DNA of 46,670 nt from Oscillospiraceae bacterium (lineage in GTDB: Bacteria; Bacillota; Clostridia; Oscillospirales; Ruminococcaceae). The notes beneath the pieces were generated by a model. It saw only the letters and a list, made by a program, of their open reading frames with translations. It searched no databases and was not told the DNA's origin. The stretch lies in the NCBI GenBank assembly GCA_900768995.1, contig CAAGEZ010000033.1:1-46670 (forward strand), read 5' to 3'. This document shows positions 1 to 6,807 of the stretch, piece by piece (position 1 is the first letter of the stretch; every line of letters begins with the position of its first letter). The translations under genes were made by a program, and so were the position numbers.

Positions 1-148
1 TACAATTTAATTATACCAAAGTTGGTTGGCTGTTTCTATATTTTATAGTGATTTTTTGTTTTATTATGTCTTGCAATCCCGCTTTATTTCTTTGTTTGCG
101 GTGTTTTGCTCAAGGCTAACTTTTGTCAGAAAGGAGGTGAAACATATC

Positions 149-1888
149 GTGACACCAAGAACAATATCAATCTGTCAGGGAAAGGGCAGTATCGGTCACA
201 ACAACAGAGCATTCCACACCAAGAACACCGACCCCGCACGAACAAAGAATAACATCGAATTTGTGCGTGAGCCTATCAGAGATGCGTATGGGAAACTGTT
301 CTCCGCTGCCGTTGACCGCTACAATGTCAAACAGAAGCGGAGCGACCGCAGGATAAATAACGGCTACTTTGAATATCAGTTCGGACAGCCTGTTACCGAA
401 ACAAAGCTGACCTCTCCTGACAAACGTAAGAGCTTTTATGAGTACCTTATCCAGCTCGGAACTATGGAAGATACGGGCGTCGGTACCGAAGCAGGCGAAA
501 AGGCTACCGCTTGTCTGTGCGAGTATATGAGAGATTTTTACGAGCGCAACCCTAACTTCCACGTTTTCAATGCGGTTATCCACCTGGACGAGAAAACGCC
601 GCATCTGCATATCGACTATATCCCTGTGGGTCACTACAAGCGTGGTGTTGATACTCAGAACGGCATTGCACAGGCTCTCAAGGAAATGGGCTACGGCGGC
701 GGAAAGAACGCTATTGCAAAGTGGCGGCAGGCTGAATATCTTGTGTTTCGAAAGATCTGCGAGGAACATGGCTTTCTCATTTCCGAGCCTAAGAAGTCCA
801 GGGGCGTAAGCTATGCTGTGGAGGAATACAAGGAAATTCAGCACGAAAAGGAACGTCTTACACAGGAGCTGCAGCCTTTACGGGAAATGGAGCTTGCTGC
901 GGAGGAAACCACTGTTGTCGGAAAGAAACAGCTGCTTTCAAATAACCTTTCGGTATCTCCCGAAGAATTTGAAATGCTGGAGCAGCAGAAGAAGGCTGCC
1001 GCCGTTCAGAGCATTGACAATCAGCACGAGCGTGAGATCATCGAACAGAAAAAGCAGCTGCTTGATGAACGTGAGGCTGAGATTGCCGTTAAGGAATCAG
1101 AAAGTCTGTCCCGTCTGGTTGACCTCAGCATGGAGCTTGATCAGCGTGAGGAAAAAATCAGATATACCGAAAAACGTATCAGCGAAGCTGCCAATGCCGT
1201 TGAAGCTGAAAAAGCAAAACTGCATGACCTTGAAGCTCAGGCTGAGAATAAGCAGAAAGCTGCCGAGAATGAATACAATATGCAGCTTGAGCTTAATCAG
1301 AAGTATTCTTTATTACAGAAGAAAATCCGTATTGTAGAGAATGATCGTGACAACAAGGCAGGTGAGCTTGCAAATCTTCGCTATGCTGTTGGCATTGACT
1401 TTTCCGACAAGGAAACCGATGCTGTTGCAAAGATAAATGCTATCAAGGAAGAAAACAGTTCTATCAATATGACACTTAGCAAGGAGCTTAATATTCCCAA
1501 TGCAGAAATAACGAAAACCACTCCTCTTGAAAAGCTGCATACAGTATTGGACAAATTCAAGAGCCGCATTGCTGAAAGCGACAGAGAGCTTGATGAAAGC
1601 AGGACACTCATTTCAAACCTTAAAAACCGTTTTAAAACTATTAAAGAAGGCTTTGTAAAGGTGGCTCTTGCCATCAATACACTTATCTGCTCCGACAAAT
1701 TCGGCCGGGGGCTTACGGGAATTAGCGAAGCTCTTGCAAACGGCATTGGAATGTACATTGATGATTTTTTCAAATCCATCGGAGAGTACGAATCCATTGA
1801 CAAATGTGAACTCGATGATGAGATACAGAAAAATATGGAAATATTCATCGAACCCGAAACAACAAGAACAAAAGACTATGAACGATAA
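149..1888 (+). CDS. MobV-family (Mob_Pre) relaxase
   Basis: This is probably the nicking enzyme that starts conjugative transfer of the element. It would bind the origin of transfer, cut one strand and stay attached to the 5' end. Residues 145-154 read HLDEKTPHLH, the metal-binding HxDExxPHxH motif of Mob_Pre proteins, and HNNR at 17-20 matches the early conserved motif of the family. From about residue 230 to 470 the protein is rich in E, K, Q and L and probably forms a coiled coil, as in many MobV proteins. The frame is open from base 26, but a perfect AAAGGAGG at 130-137 lies before the GTG at 149, giving 579 residues. The excisionase-like gene starts 18 bp downstream, so the two are probably co-transcribed. 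Its oriT would be expected upstream, but no convincing one is seen in bases 1-148. Confidence 0.88.
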   Translation: MTPRTISICQGKGSIGHNNRAFHTKNTDPARTKNNIEFVREPIRDAYGKLFSAAVDRYNVKQKRSDRRINNGYFEYQFGQPVTETKLTSPDKRKSFYEYLIQLGTMEDTGVGTEAGEKATACLCEYMRDFYERNPNFHVFNAVIHLDEKTPHLHIDYIPVGHYKRGVDTQNGIAQALKEMGYGGGKNAIAKWRQAEYLVFRKICEEHGFLISEPKKSRGVSYAVEEYKEIQHEKERLTQELQPLREMELAAEETTVVGKKQLLSNNLSVSPEEFEMLEQQKKAAAVQSIDNQHEREIIEQKKQLLDEREAEIAVKESESLSRLVDLSMELDQREEKIRYTEKRISEAANAVEAEKAKLHDLEAQAENKQKAAENEYNMQLELNQKYSLLQKKIRIVENDRDNKAGELANLRYAVGIDFSDKETDAVAKINAIKEENSSINMTLSKELNIPNAEITKTTPLEKLHTVLDKFKSRIAESDRELDESRTLISNLKNRFKTIKEGFVKVALAINTLICSDKFGRGLTGISEALANGIGMYIDDFFKSIGEYESIDKCELDDEIQKNMEIFIEPETTRTKDYER

Positions 1889-1905
1889 AGAAAGGATGGT
1901 TTTAC

Positions 1906-2190
1906 ATGACCAACAAAACAGAAATTATGGCGCAGATTGTTGCGCTGCTTTCACAGCTCATTGACAATAACGCAGAGCCTCATACGGAAAGCTCTGAGCG
2001 TTCTGCGGAGCCTGTGGAGATGCTTACGATCAAGGAATGCACACAGGCTGTCAGCGGACTTTCCGAACACACCGTTCGTCAGCTTGTGGCACAGAAGAAG
2101 ATACCCTACATAAGGACAGGTCAGGGAAAGCGTGGAAAGATACTCATCAGCAAGACCGCTCTGCTCGATTACCTGGAAGGAGCGGCATGA
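1906..2190 (+). CDS. Excisionase-like helix-turn-helix DNA-binding protein
   Basis: A 94-residue protein. Residues from about 38 on (MLTIKECTQAVSGLSEHTVR, then a basic wing with KRGKILISK) match the HTH_17/excisionase-family fold, a winged MerR-like domain of small recombination directionality factors and regulators on mobile elements. The first 35 residues are polar and probably flexible. A ribosome binding site (AAGAAAGGA) precedes the ATG. The last codons overlap the primase start in an ATGA arrangement, so translation is probably coupled. It may act as excisionase for the integrase encoded 2 kb downstream or as a regulator of the element; the sequence does not say which. Confidence 0.75.
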   Translation: MTNKTEIMAQIVALLSQLIDNNAEPHTESSERSAEPVEMLTIKECTQAVSGLSEHTVRQLVAQKKIPYIRTGQGKRGKILISKTALLDYLEGAA

Positions 2191-2831
2191 TGACCAAATT
2201 TGAAACTATCAAGGAGCTTGTGACAGTCAGACAGGCAGCGGAGCATTACAGCCTTAATGTAAATCGCAGTAATATGTGCCGCTGCCCCTTTCACAGCGAC
2301 CACACTCCTTCTATGAAAATATATGACAAGAACTATCACTGTTTCGGCTGTGGCGCTCATGGAGATGTGATTGACCTTACAGCACACATTTTCGGAACAT
2401 CGCAGCTTGAAGCAGCAAAGCGGCTTAACGAGGATTTCTGTCTCAGGCTTGATATGGATAAGCCTGTTTCAAATAAAGAAATTCAGATGATACGCCGCAG
2501 AAAGCAGGAAGCCGAGGACTATGCAGAATGGGAACGCAATGCCTGGCTTACGCTTTCGGAATATTACAAGCTGCTGTGTCAGTGGCGTGAGGAGTATGCT
2601 CCCTCATCAGAAATGGACACACCCGACGAACGATTCATTGAGAGCCTGAAAAATCGTGATTACATAGAATATCTGTGCAGCATCTTCATCAGCAGCAGCA
2701 AAGACGAACGCACTGCACTGAGAGAGGAGGTGAAACACATTGAGCGAAGAATGTATGAGTATCGCAGGAGCCTCATCACCCTCGTGGCTGGGGGGCTTCG
2801 GTCAGCTGGACGAACCGCTGTTCTGCAGTGA
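2187..2831 (+). CDS. CHC2 zinc-finger DNA primase-like protein
   Basis: The N-terminus has the zinc ribbon of DnaG-type primases: C33-P-F-H36, then C52-F-G-C55, followed by HGDVID. In DnaG this ribbon recognises the template at primer start sites. The protein is only 214 residues and has no visible TOPRIM catalytic core; the rest is charged and helical. It may therefore be a template-recognition subunit acting with the helicase encoded next, or a reduced primase. The start is the first ATG of an ATGATG pair, after GGAAGGAG, and overlaps the preceding stop by 4 bp. Its 3' end overlaps the next gene by 92 bp if that gene starts at its TTG. Confidence 0.8.
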   Translation: MMTKFETIKELVTVRQAAEHYSLNVNRSNMCRCPFHSDHTPSMKIYDKNYHCFGCGAHGDVIDLTAHIFGTSQLEAAKRLNEDFCLRLDMDKPVSNKEIQMIRRRKQEAEDYAEWERNAWLTLSEYYKLLCQWREEYAPSSEMDTPDERFIESLKNRDYIEYLCSIFISSSKDERTALREEVKHIERRMYEYRRSLITLVAGGLRSAGRTAVLQ

Positions 2832-4074
2832 GTTTGCTATGAATTATCCCCTTATGTACTATGACAACAGATTCTATAATATCGACGGAGAGGTCAGCGA
2901 GGATATGATAGCATTTATGATATCCGAAGCGGTCATGCCTCACGTTACCAATAATGTTGCAGCCACAGTGAAGCGTCTTGTAGAGGCATTGAAGCTCTAC
3001 TGCTATTCCGACCCGCTCATTCCCGCAGAAGACGAGATACACCTTCTTAATGGTGTTCTGAAAACCGACGGCACATGGATACCCGAAAAGGAATTCTGCG
3101 TTAACCGCCTGAATGTCAATTATGACCCTGAAATATGGAATGAGGTATATTACCCTGAAAAGTTTCTGACCTTCCTTATGGATATGCTTGATATGGATGA
3201 CATCACCACCTTACAGGAATATCTGGGCTACTGCCTTATCCCCTCCACCAGAGCACAGGCTATGCTGTTCATTATCGGGAACGGCGGCGAAGGAAAAAGC
3301 CGAATCGGAGTGGTATTACAGGAGATATTCAAGACTGCTATGATAACAGGCTGTTTTCAGCGTATCGAAACAGACAAGTTCTTCCGATACAATCTGCAGA
3401 ACAAGCTTCTTATGCTTGATGATGATATGCAGTTGACAGCGCTGCCCTCAACAGGATACATAAAGAATCTCATAACAGCCGAAATACCCGTTGACATTGA
3501 GGCAAAGGGCAAGCAGTCACAGCAGGCAATGCTGTACTCACGTTTCCTCTGCTTCGGCAATGGTTCTCCGAAGGCTTTATATGACAAGTCCGACGGATTT
3601 GCAAGGCGGCTTATTATCCTGACTACCAAGCCTGTTCCTCCGGGCAGAGTGAACGATCCTTTCCTGGCGGACAAATTCATTGCCGAAAAGGAGAAGATTT
3701 TCTGCTGGATGTTTGACGGTCTGAAAAGGCTTATTAAGAACAACTTCAAGTTTACCATTTCCGAAAAAAGCAGGAAAAACACATCTGAGGTCATGGCTGA
3801 AAACTGCAACATCATTGAATACCTTGCGGACACAAGCTACATTTCATTTGAGGCTGATGCACAGACAAGCAGCACCGATCTTTACGGAGGTTATTCCCGT
3901 TGGTGCTCCGAGAACGCTCTGACAGCTCTGCGTCAGGAAACCTTTATAGGTTGGCTCAAATCCAATGAACGCAGATACAACATTAAATATGTGTATCACG
4001 TTCCCGGAAGAAACGGGGGACACGTTCGTGGATTTCGGGGTATCAAAACATCATATATACCAATAGTTACTTGA
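2740..4074 (+). CDS. D5/P4-type primase-helicase (SF3-like ATPase)
   Basis: This is probably the replicative helicase of the element. Residues 180-187 are GNGGEGKS, the Walker A form typical of phage P4 alpha/D5-type helicases, and LLMLDDD about 40 residues later is Walker B. A D5-N-like region precedes these, and a winged-helix-like C-terminus (around YSRWCSENALTALRQETF) follows. At 444 residues it is shorter than full P4 primase-helicases because the primase half is absent; the upstream CHC2 gene may supply that role. The chosen start is TTG at 2740 because a strong GGAGGTGA lies 8 bp before it. The next ATGs are at 2752 and 2839; the second would avoid overlap with the primase gene but has no ribosome binding site. 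Confidence 0.85.
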   Translation: MSEECMSIAGASSPSWLGGFGQLDEPLFCSEFAMNYPLMYYDNRFYNIDGEVSEDMIAFMISEAVMPHVTNNVAATVKRLVEALKLYCYSDPLIPAEDEIHLLNGVLKTDGTWIPEKEFCVNRLNVNYDPEIWNEVYYPEKFLTFLMDMLDMDDITTLQEYLGYCLIPSTRAQAMLFIIGNGGEGKSRIGVVLQEIFKTAMITGCFQRIETDKFFRYNLQNKLLMLDDDMQLTALPSTGYIKNLITAEIPVDIEAKGKQSQQAMLYSRFLCFGNGSPKALYDKSDGFARRLIILTTKPVPPGRVNDPFLADKFIAEKEKIFCWMFDGLKRLIKNNFKFTISEKSRKNTSEVMAENCNIIEYLADTSYISFEADAQTSSTDLYGGYSRWCSENALTALRQETFIGWLKSNERRYNIKYVYHVPGRNGGHVRGFRGIKTSYIPIVT

Positions 4075-4076
4075 GA

Positions 4077-4214
4077 CGTGCAGGCGTGCAAACCTATTCC
4101 CTGCGTGTTTTTAGTGGTGTGCAGCACATCGTGCGTATGGCGTGCTGCACGCTGTATGCACAGCCCGCTGCACATCGAAAAATCTCGTATCTAAGCGTTT
4201 CGCACGCCTGCACG
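4077..4214. repeat. Nested inverted repeats with five GTGCAG/CTGCAC copies (candidate origin)
   Basis: The gap between helicase and integrase holds a perfect 13-bp inverted repeat, CGTGCAGGCGTGC at 4077-4089 and its complement at 4202-4214. Inside it is a perfect 9-bp inverted repeat, GTGCAGCAC at 4119-4127 and GTGCTGCAC at 4142-4150. GTGCAG or its complement CTGCAC occurs at 4078, 4119, 4145, 4168 and 4208. Repeats of this kind beside a P4-type helicase suggest iterons of a replication origin. An oriT, integrase arm sites or a regulatory RNA structure are alternatives. No function is proven by the sequence. Confidence 0.5.
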
Positions 4215-4266
4215 CCTATTGAGGGGCTTGGTCTATTATATATGTGATATATTTCTGATTTAAGGC

Positions 4267-4295
4267 TTGACTTTACGTTGGTAAAGTGGTACAAT
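4267..4295 (+). promoter_or_regulatory. Sigma-A-type promoter of the integrase gene, with inverted repeat in the spacer
   Basis: TTGACT (4267-4272) and TACAAT (4290-4295) are separated by 17 bp, and the start codon is 57 bp further on. The dyad CTTTAC-GTTG-GTAAAG at 4271-4286 lies between the two boxes and could be an operator. The integrase can therefore be expressed separately from the upstream genes. Confidence 0.7.
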
Positions 4296-4351
4296 GTTGA
4301 TATACAGGAGTATGTCATAAAATCTATGTTTATTTAAGGAGAATAAATCTT

Positions 4352-5488
4352 ATGGCTACTATTACCAAAAGAGGAAACAATTTTCGTATCAAAGTATCTT
4401 TAGGATACGATATGAACAGAAAACAGATCATCAAATCTACAACCTTCACTGCACCTGATGGTGTAACACCCAAAAAGGCGGAGAAACTTGCTCAGCAGTA
4501 TGCCTTTGAATTTGAACAGCACTGTAAAGGCTACGTTCAGCTGAATGAGAGTATGCGGTTCTCAGAACTTGCCGACTGGTATTTTGAGAATTACGCTCCC
4601 GTGGAGTTAAAGGAAAGTACGGCGTATACCTACAAAGGACAGTACAATAAGCATATTGCTCCTGTTCTCGGAAATGTTAAGGTAAAGGACATTACAACAT
4701 CTAAACTTACGCAGATTATGCTCTCCTATAAGCTCAATCCCGCAACAGTCCGTAAAATCTACATAGTGATCCAGAGCATTTTTCACAGAGGTGTTGAACA
4801 GGGCTTCATTCGTGAATCACCTTGCAGAAATGTAATTCTTCCAAAAAATCGCAATAAAAAGAAGCGTCCTGTTTTGGATGAGCAGCAGACAAGAGATTTT
4901 CTTACCCTGCTTGAAACCAAGCCGTGGGACGAAGATGTTAAGCGTATCATCAAGGTGCTTCTTTACACGGGTATGCGGTGCGGAGAATGTCTTGCGCTGT
5001 CGTGGGAAGATATTGACTTCGAGAACATGACCATTTCGATCAATCACAATCTTGCCGATGTTGGCGGAAAGCACTACCTTACTACACCCAAGACCGAGAG
5101 CAGTATCCGCACTATCGGAATGAGTGACGCACTTGCAGAAATACTCATGGAGCAGAAGAAGTACATTGAGGAATTGTCTGCGGCAATCGGCAGCAGCTTT
5201 GCTCACCCCGAAATGGTGTTCACATCTGCTTTGGGAAATTATCGTGACAGAAATTCGCTCAACACTTCCTTCAAGAGGTTTCTTAAGGGAACAGGATTTG
5301 AGTTCCTCACACTCCACCAGCTGCGTCACTGCAATGCTACATTGCTTCTTAACAGCGGCGTGGATCTGAAAATCGTATCCGAACATCTGGGACACTGCGA
5401 CATCGGAGTGACTGCCAACATATACGCTGATGTGCTGAAGAGTACAAAGACCAAGGTGGCAGACCTTATCTCTCTTAAACTCTCATAA
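4352..5488 (+). CDS. int: Tyrosine recombinase (integrase) of the element
   Basis: This enzyme integrates and excises the element by site-specific recombination through a covalent 3'-phosphotyrosine. All catalytic residues of the family are visible: R209 (in TGMRCGE), K247 (in TPKTE), H322 and R325 (HQLRH), H348 (LGHC) and nucleophile Y358 (NIYAD). The N-terminus (about 1-60) resembles the AP2-like arm-binding domain of Tn916/lambda-type integrases, and residues about 65-165 are a SAM-like core-binding domain. The length of 378 residues is normal. AAGGAG lies 10 bp before the ATG. The gene is intact and is the last gene of the element, immediately beside the rpsI 3' end, as expected for an integrase next to its attachment site. 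Confidence 0.95.
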   Translation: MATITKRGNNFRIKVSLGYDMNRKQIIKSTTFTAPDGVTPKKAEKLAQQYAFEFEQHCKGYVQLNESMRFSELADWYFENYAPVELKESTAYTYKGQYNKHIAPVLGNVKVKDITTSKLTQIMLSYKLNPATVRKIYIVIQSIFHRGVEQGFIRESPCRNVILPKNRNKKKRPVLDEQQTRDFLTLLETKPWDEDVKRIIKVLLYTGMRCGECLALSWEDIDFENMTISINHNLADVGGKHYLTTPKTESSIRTIGMSDALAEILMEQKKYIEELSAAIGSSFAHPEMVFTSALGNYRDRNSLNTSFKRFLKGTGFEFLTLHQLRHCNATLLLNSGVDLKIVSEHLGHCDIGVTANIYADVLKSTKTKVADLISLKLS

Positions 5489-5496
5489 ATGCAAAA

Positions 5497-5521
5497 ATCC
5501 GCTCTCAAAAAGAGAGCGGAT
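5497..5521 (-). terminator. Rho-independent terminator behind rpsI (minus strand)
   Basis: A perfect 10-bp stem (ATCCGCTCTC / GAGAGCGGAT) with an AAAAA loop as read on the plus strand is followed, on the minus strand, by TTTTT. It would stop rplM-rpsI transcription before it runs antisense into the integrase. On the plus strand there is no U-tract after the stem, only CAAAAAATCC, so it is a weak terminator for the integrase. Confidence 0.7.
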
Positions 5522-5576
5522 CAAAAAATCCTTCAATAAAGACCGGATAAAGACCAAAGTCCTTTGATAAACGCCC

Positions 5577-5600
5577 CAAACAACGTAGCTGCGTTGTTTG
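5577..5600. repeat. 9-bp inverted repeat between integrase and rpsI
   Basis: CAAACAACG and CGTTGTTTG flank a 6-base loop (TAGCTG). No U-tract follows on either strand, so it is not a standard terminator. Lying between the integrase and the rpsI stop codon, it could be a recombinase arm or core site or an mRNA 3'-end hairpin. Confidence 0.45.
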
Positions 5601-5640
5601 TAAGGGCAACAATTATCTCTTTGAGAACTGAGGAGCACGA
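5601..5640. other. Candidate attachment-site region (attR/attL) at the rpsI 3' end
   Basis: Position only: this is the junction between the integrase-side end of the element and the last codons of rpsI. Tyrosine integrases that use rpsI recombine within its last codons and restore the reading frame. The matching repeat is not in the window, so the core cannot be delimited. Confidence 0.3.
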
Positions 5641-6014
5641 CGGGCAGCCTTTAAGCCGTACTTCTTTCTTTCCTTCATTCTGGGGTCTCTTGTAAGGAAG
5701 CCAGCCTTCTTGAGAACAGGGCGAAGCTCAGGGTTGAAGAGGAGGAGAGCACGGGAAAGACCGTGTCTGATAGCACCTGCCTGACCTGTAACGCCGCCGC
5801 CTGCAACTGTGCAGACAACATCGAACTGCTCAGCTGTCTCAGTGAGAGCGAGGGGCTGTCTAACGATGAGCTTGAGAGTATCAAGACCAAAGTAATCGTC
5901 GATATCTCTGCCATTGATGGTGATATTACCGCTGCCGGGGTAAACTCTTACTCTTGCTACAGAGCTTTTTCTTCTTCCTGTGCCGTAAAAATACTGCTGC
6001 TTAGATTCGTACAT
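5613..6014 (-). CDS. rpsI: 30S ribosomal protein S9
   Basis: A component of the head of the small ribosomal subunit whose C-terminal tail reaches the P-site tRNA. The 133-residue sequence has the S9 signature, including YGTGRRKSSVARV near the start, GQAGAIRHGLSRALL in the middle and the basic RRAPQFSKR tail at the end. The tail is complete, so insertion of the element has not damaged the protein. It starts 14 bp after rplM with AAGGAGGG in the gap, the classical rplM-rpsI operon. Confidence 0.98.
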   Translation of the reverse strand: MYESKQQYFYGTGRRKSSVARVRVYPGSGNITINGRDIDDYFGLDTLKLIVRQPLALTETAEQFDVVCTVAGGGVTGQAGAIRHGLSRALLLFNPELRPVLKKAGFLTRDPRMKERKKYGLKAARRAPQFSKR

Positions 6015-6028
6015 AGTTTACACCCTCC

Positions 6029-6457
6029 TTATATCTCATAATTCTCAGGCTTCTGAGCAGCGTGATTGTGCTCGGAACCTGCATATACTCTCAGACGGGT
6101 AAGAGCTGCTCTTCCTACAGTGTTGTTGGGGAGCATACCGTTTACTGCGATCATCATTGCCTTTTCAGGGTTCTTCTTCATCATTTCGCTGTACTTAGTC
6201 TCCTTGAGACCGCCGATCCAGCCTGTGTGCCACTTGTAGGTCTTCTGCTCGAGCTTTCTTCCGGTGAGAACAGCTTCTGCGCAGTTGATGATGATAACGT
6301 GGTCGCCGCAGTCAGCGTGAGGAGCAAAAGTGGGCTTGTGCTTGCCGCGGAGGATAGTAGCAGCCTGAGCAGCTACACGACCGAGGGGCTTGCCGGAAGC
6401 ATCAAGTACATACCACTTACGGCTGATTTCATTAGCCTTAGGCATATAAGTTGACAT
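6029..6457 (-). CDS. rplM: 50S ribosomal protein L13
   Basis: An early-assembling large-subunit protein. The WYVLDASGKPLGRVAAQAA start, the GDHVIIINCAEAVLTGRK segment and VNGMLPNNTVGRAALTRLRV identify it. The start is the ATG at 6457 (MSTYMPKANE), preceded by AAGGAGAAATTTGACT. The open frame extends 15 codons further upstream into the leader, but that part has no ribosome binding site. The product is 142 residues, normal for L13. It is first gene of the rplM-rpsI operon. Confidence 0.98.
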   Translation of the reverse strand: MSTYMPKANEISRKWYVLDASGKPLGRVAAQAATILRGKHKPTFAPHADCGDHVIIINCAEAVLTGRKLEQKTYKWHTGWIGGLKETKYSEMMKKNPEKAMMIAVNGMLPNNTVGRAALTRLRVYAGSEHNHAAQKPENYEI

Positions 6458-6487
6458 AGTCAAATTTCTCCTTTTAATATAGTATAG

Positions 6488-6550
6488 TAAAAATTGCCGC
6501 ATAGACGTTGGTACCGCCCTGCAAGCAACTCCATAAAGTCACAGGGAACT
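6488..6550 (-). ncRNA. Probable L13 leader (autoregulatory mRNA structure)
   Basis: The roughly 100-nt leader between the promoter and rplM holds a compact structured segment. On the minus strand CCCTG pairs with CAGGG around TGACTTTATGGAGTTGCTTG, and GGTACCAACGTCTATGCGGC follows. Position and appearance fit the Firmicutes L13 ribosomal-protein leader family, in which L13 is thought to bind its own message. A covariance-model search was not possible here. Confidence 0.55.
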
Positions 6551-6578
6551 CATACCTCTTCTTTACACAACAGTAATT

Positions 6579-6607
6579 ATTATACACGGTGTTTGTCCGT
6601 TTGTCAA
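6579..6607 (-). promoter_or_regulatory. Sigma-A promoter of rplM-rpsI
   Basis: On the minus strand, consensus TTGACA (6602-6607) and consensus TATAAT (6579-6584) are separated by exactly 17 bp. It lies about 120 bp before the L13 start codon, leaving room for the leader structure. Confidence 0.92.
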
Positions 6608-6807
6608 GAGGTTTTTGCCCGAAATTTTAAAATATATCCCTCATTCTCTTTAATTCTCTGCATTTTGCTTGATTTCTCTCCATTTCTCTTATTTCATTTC
6701 ATAATAGGATATGCCACGAAATATGCGCATCTGCCTGCATTTTTCCGTCTGCCGCCGCATATATTTTCATAGTCCACACACTAATAAGTCATTTATCGGA
6801 GGTAATT

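Larger units (their letters stand above)
1..5612. mobile_element. Integrative and mobilizable element (partial), inserted at the 3' end of rpsI
   Basis: Five co-directional genes typical of a small mobilizable element lie in order: MobV-type relaxase, excisionase-like HTH protein, CHC2 primase, D5/P4-type helicase and tyrosine integrase. No type IV secretion genes are seen, so the part in view looks mobilizable rather than self-transmissible, although the element continues left of base 1. The integrase ends about 125 bp from the stop codon of rpsI, and the 3' end of rpsI is an established target of tyrosine integrases of ICEs and IMEs in Firmicutes. The right boundary is therefore inferred to lie in or just after the rpsI 3' end. 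No copy of the junction sequence is visible at the left edge, so the other attachment site must be outside the window. Confidence 0.8.

Noticed and set aside
1..148. oriT upstream of the relaxase
   Set aside because: Only a weak imperfect relation between the segments near 17-31 and 112-126 is seen; no clear inverted repeat or nick-site consensus could be supported.
4094..4318. Minus-strand 74-codon frame in the helicase-integrase gap
   Set aside because: It runs through the inverted repeats and the integrase promoter, lacks a ribosome binding site, and has no recognisable product.
5489..5612. tRNA gene as integration target
   Set aside because: No tRNA-like cloverleaf is seen; the neighbour of the integrase is rpsI.
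6727..6770. Sporulation (sigma-G or sigma-K) promoter before the gene at 6808
   Set aside because: GCATT and CATATATT can be found at roughly suitable spacing, but both boxes deviate and the region is AT-rich, so the match is not convincing.
6494..6772. Plus-strand 92-codon frame upstream of the disordered-protein gene
   Set aside because: It is antisense to the rplM leader and promoter and has no ribosome binding site.
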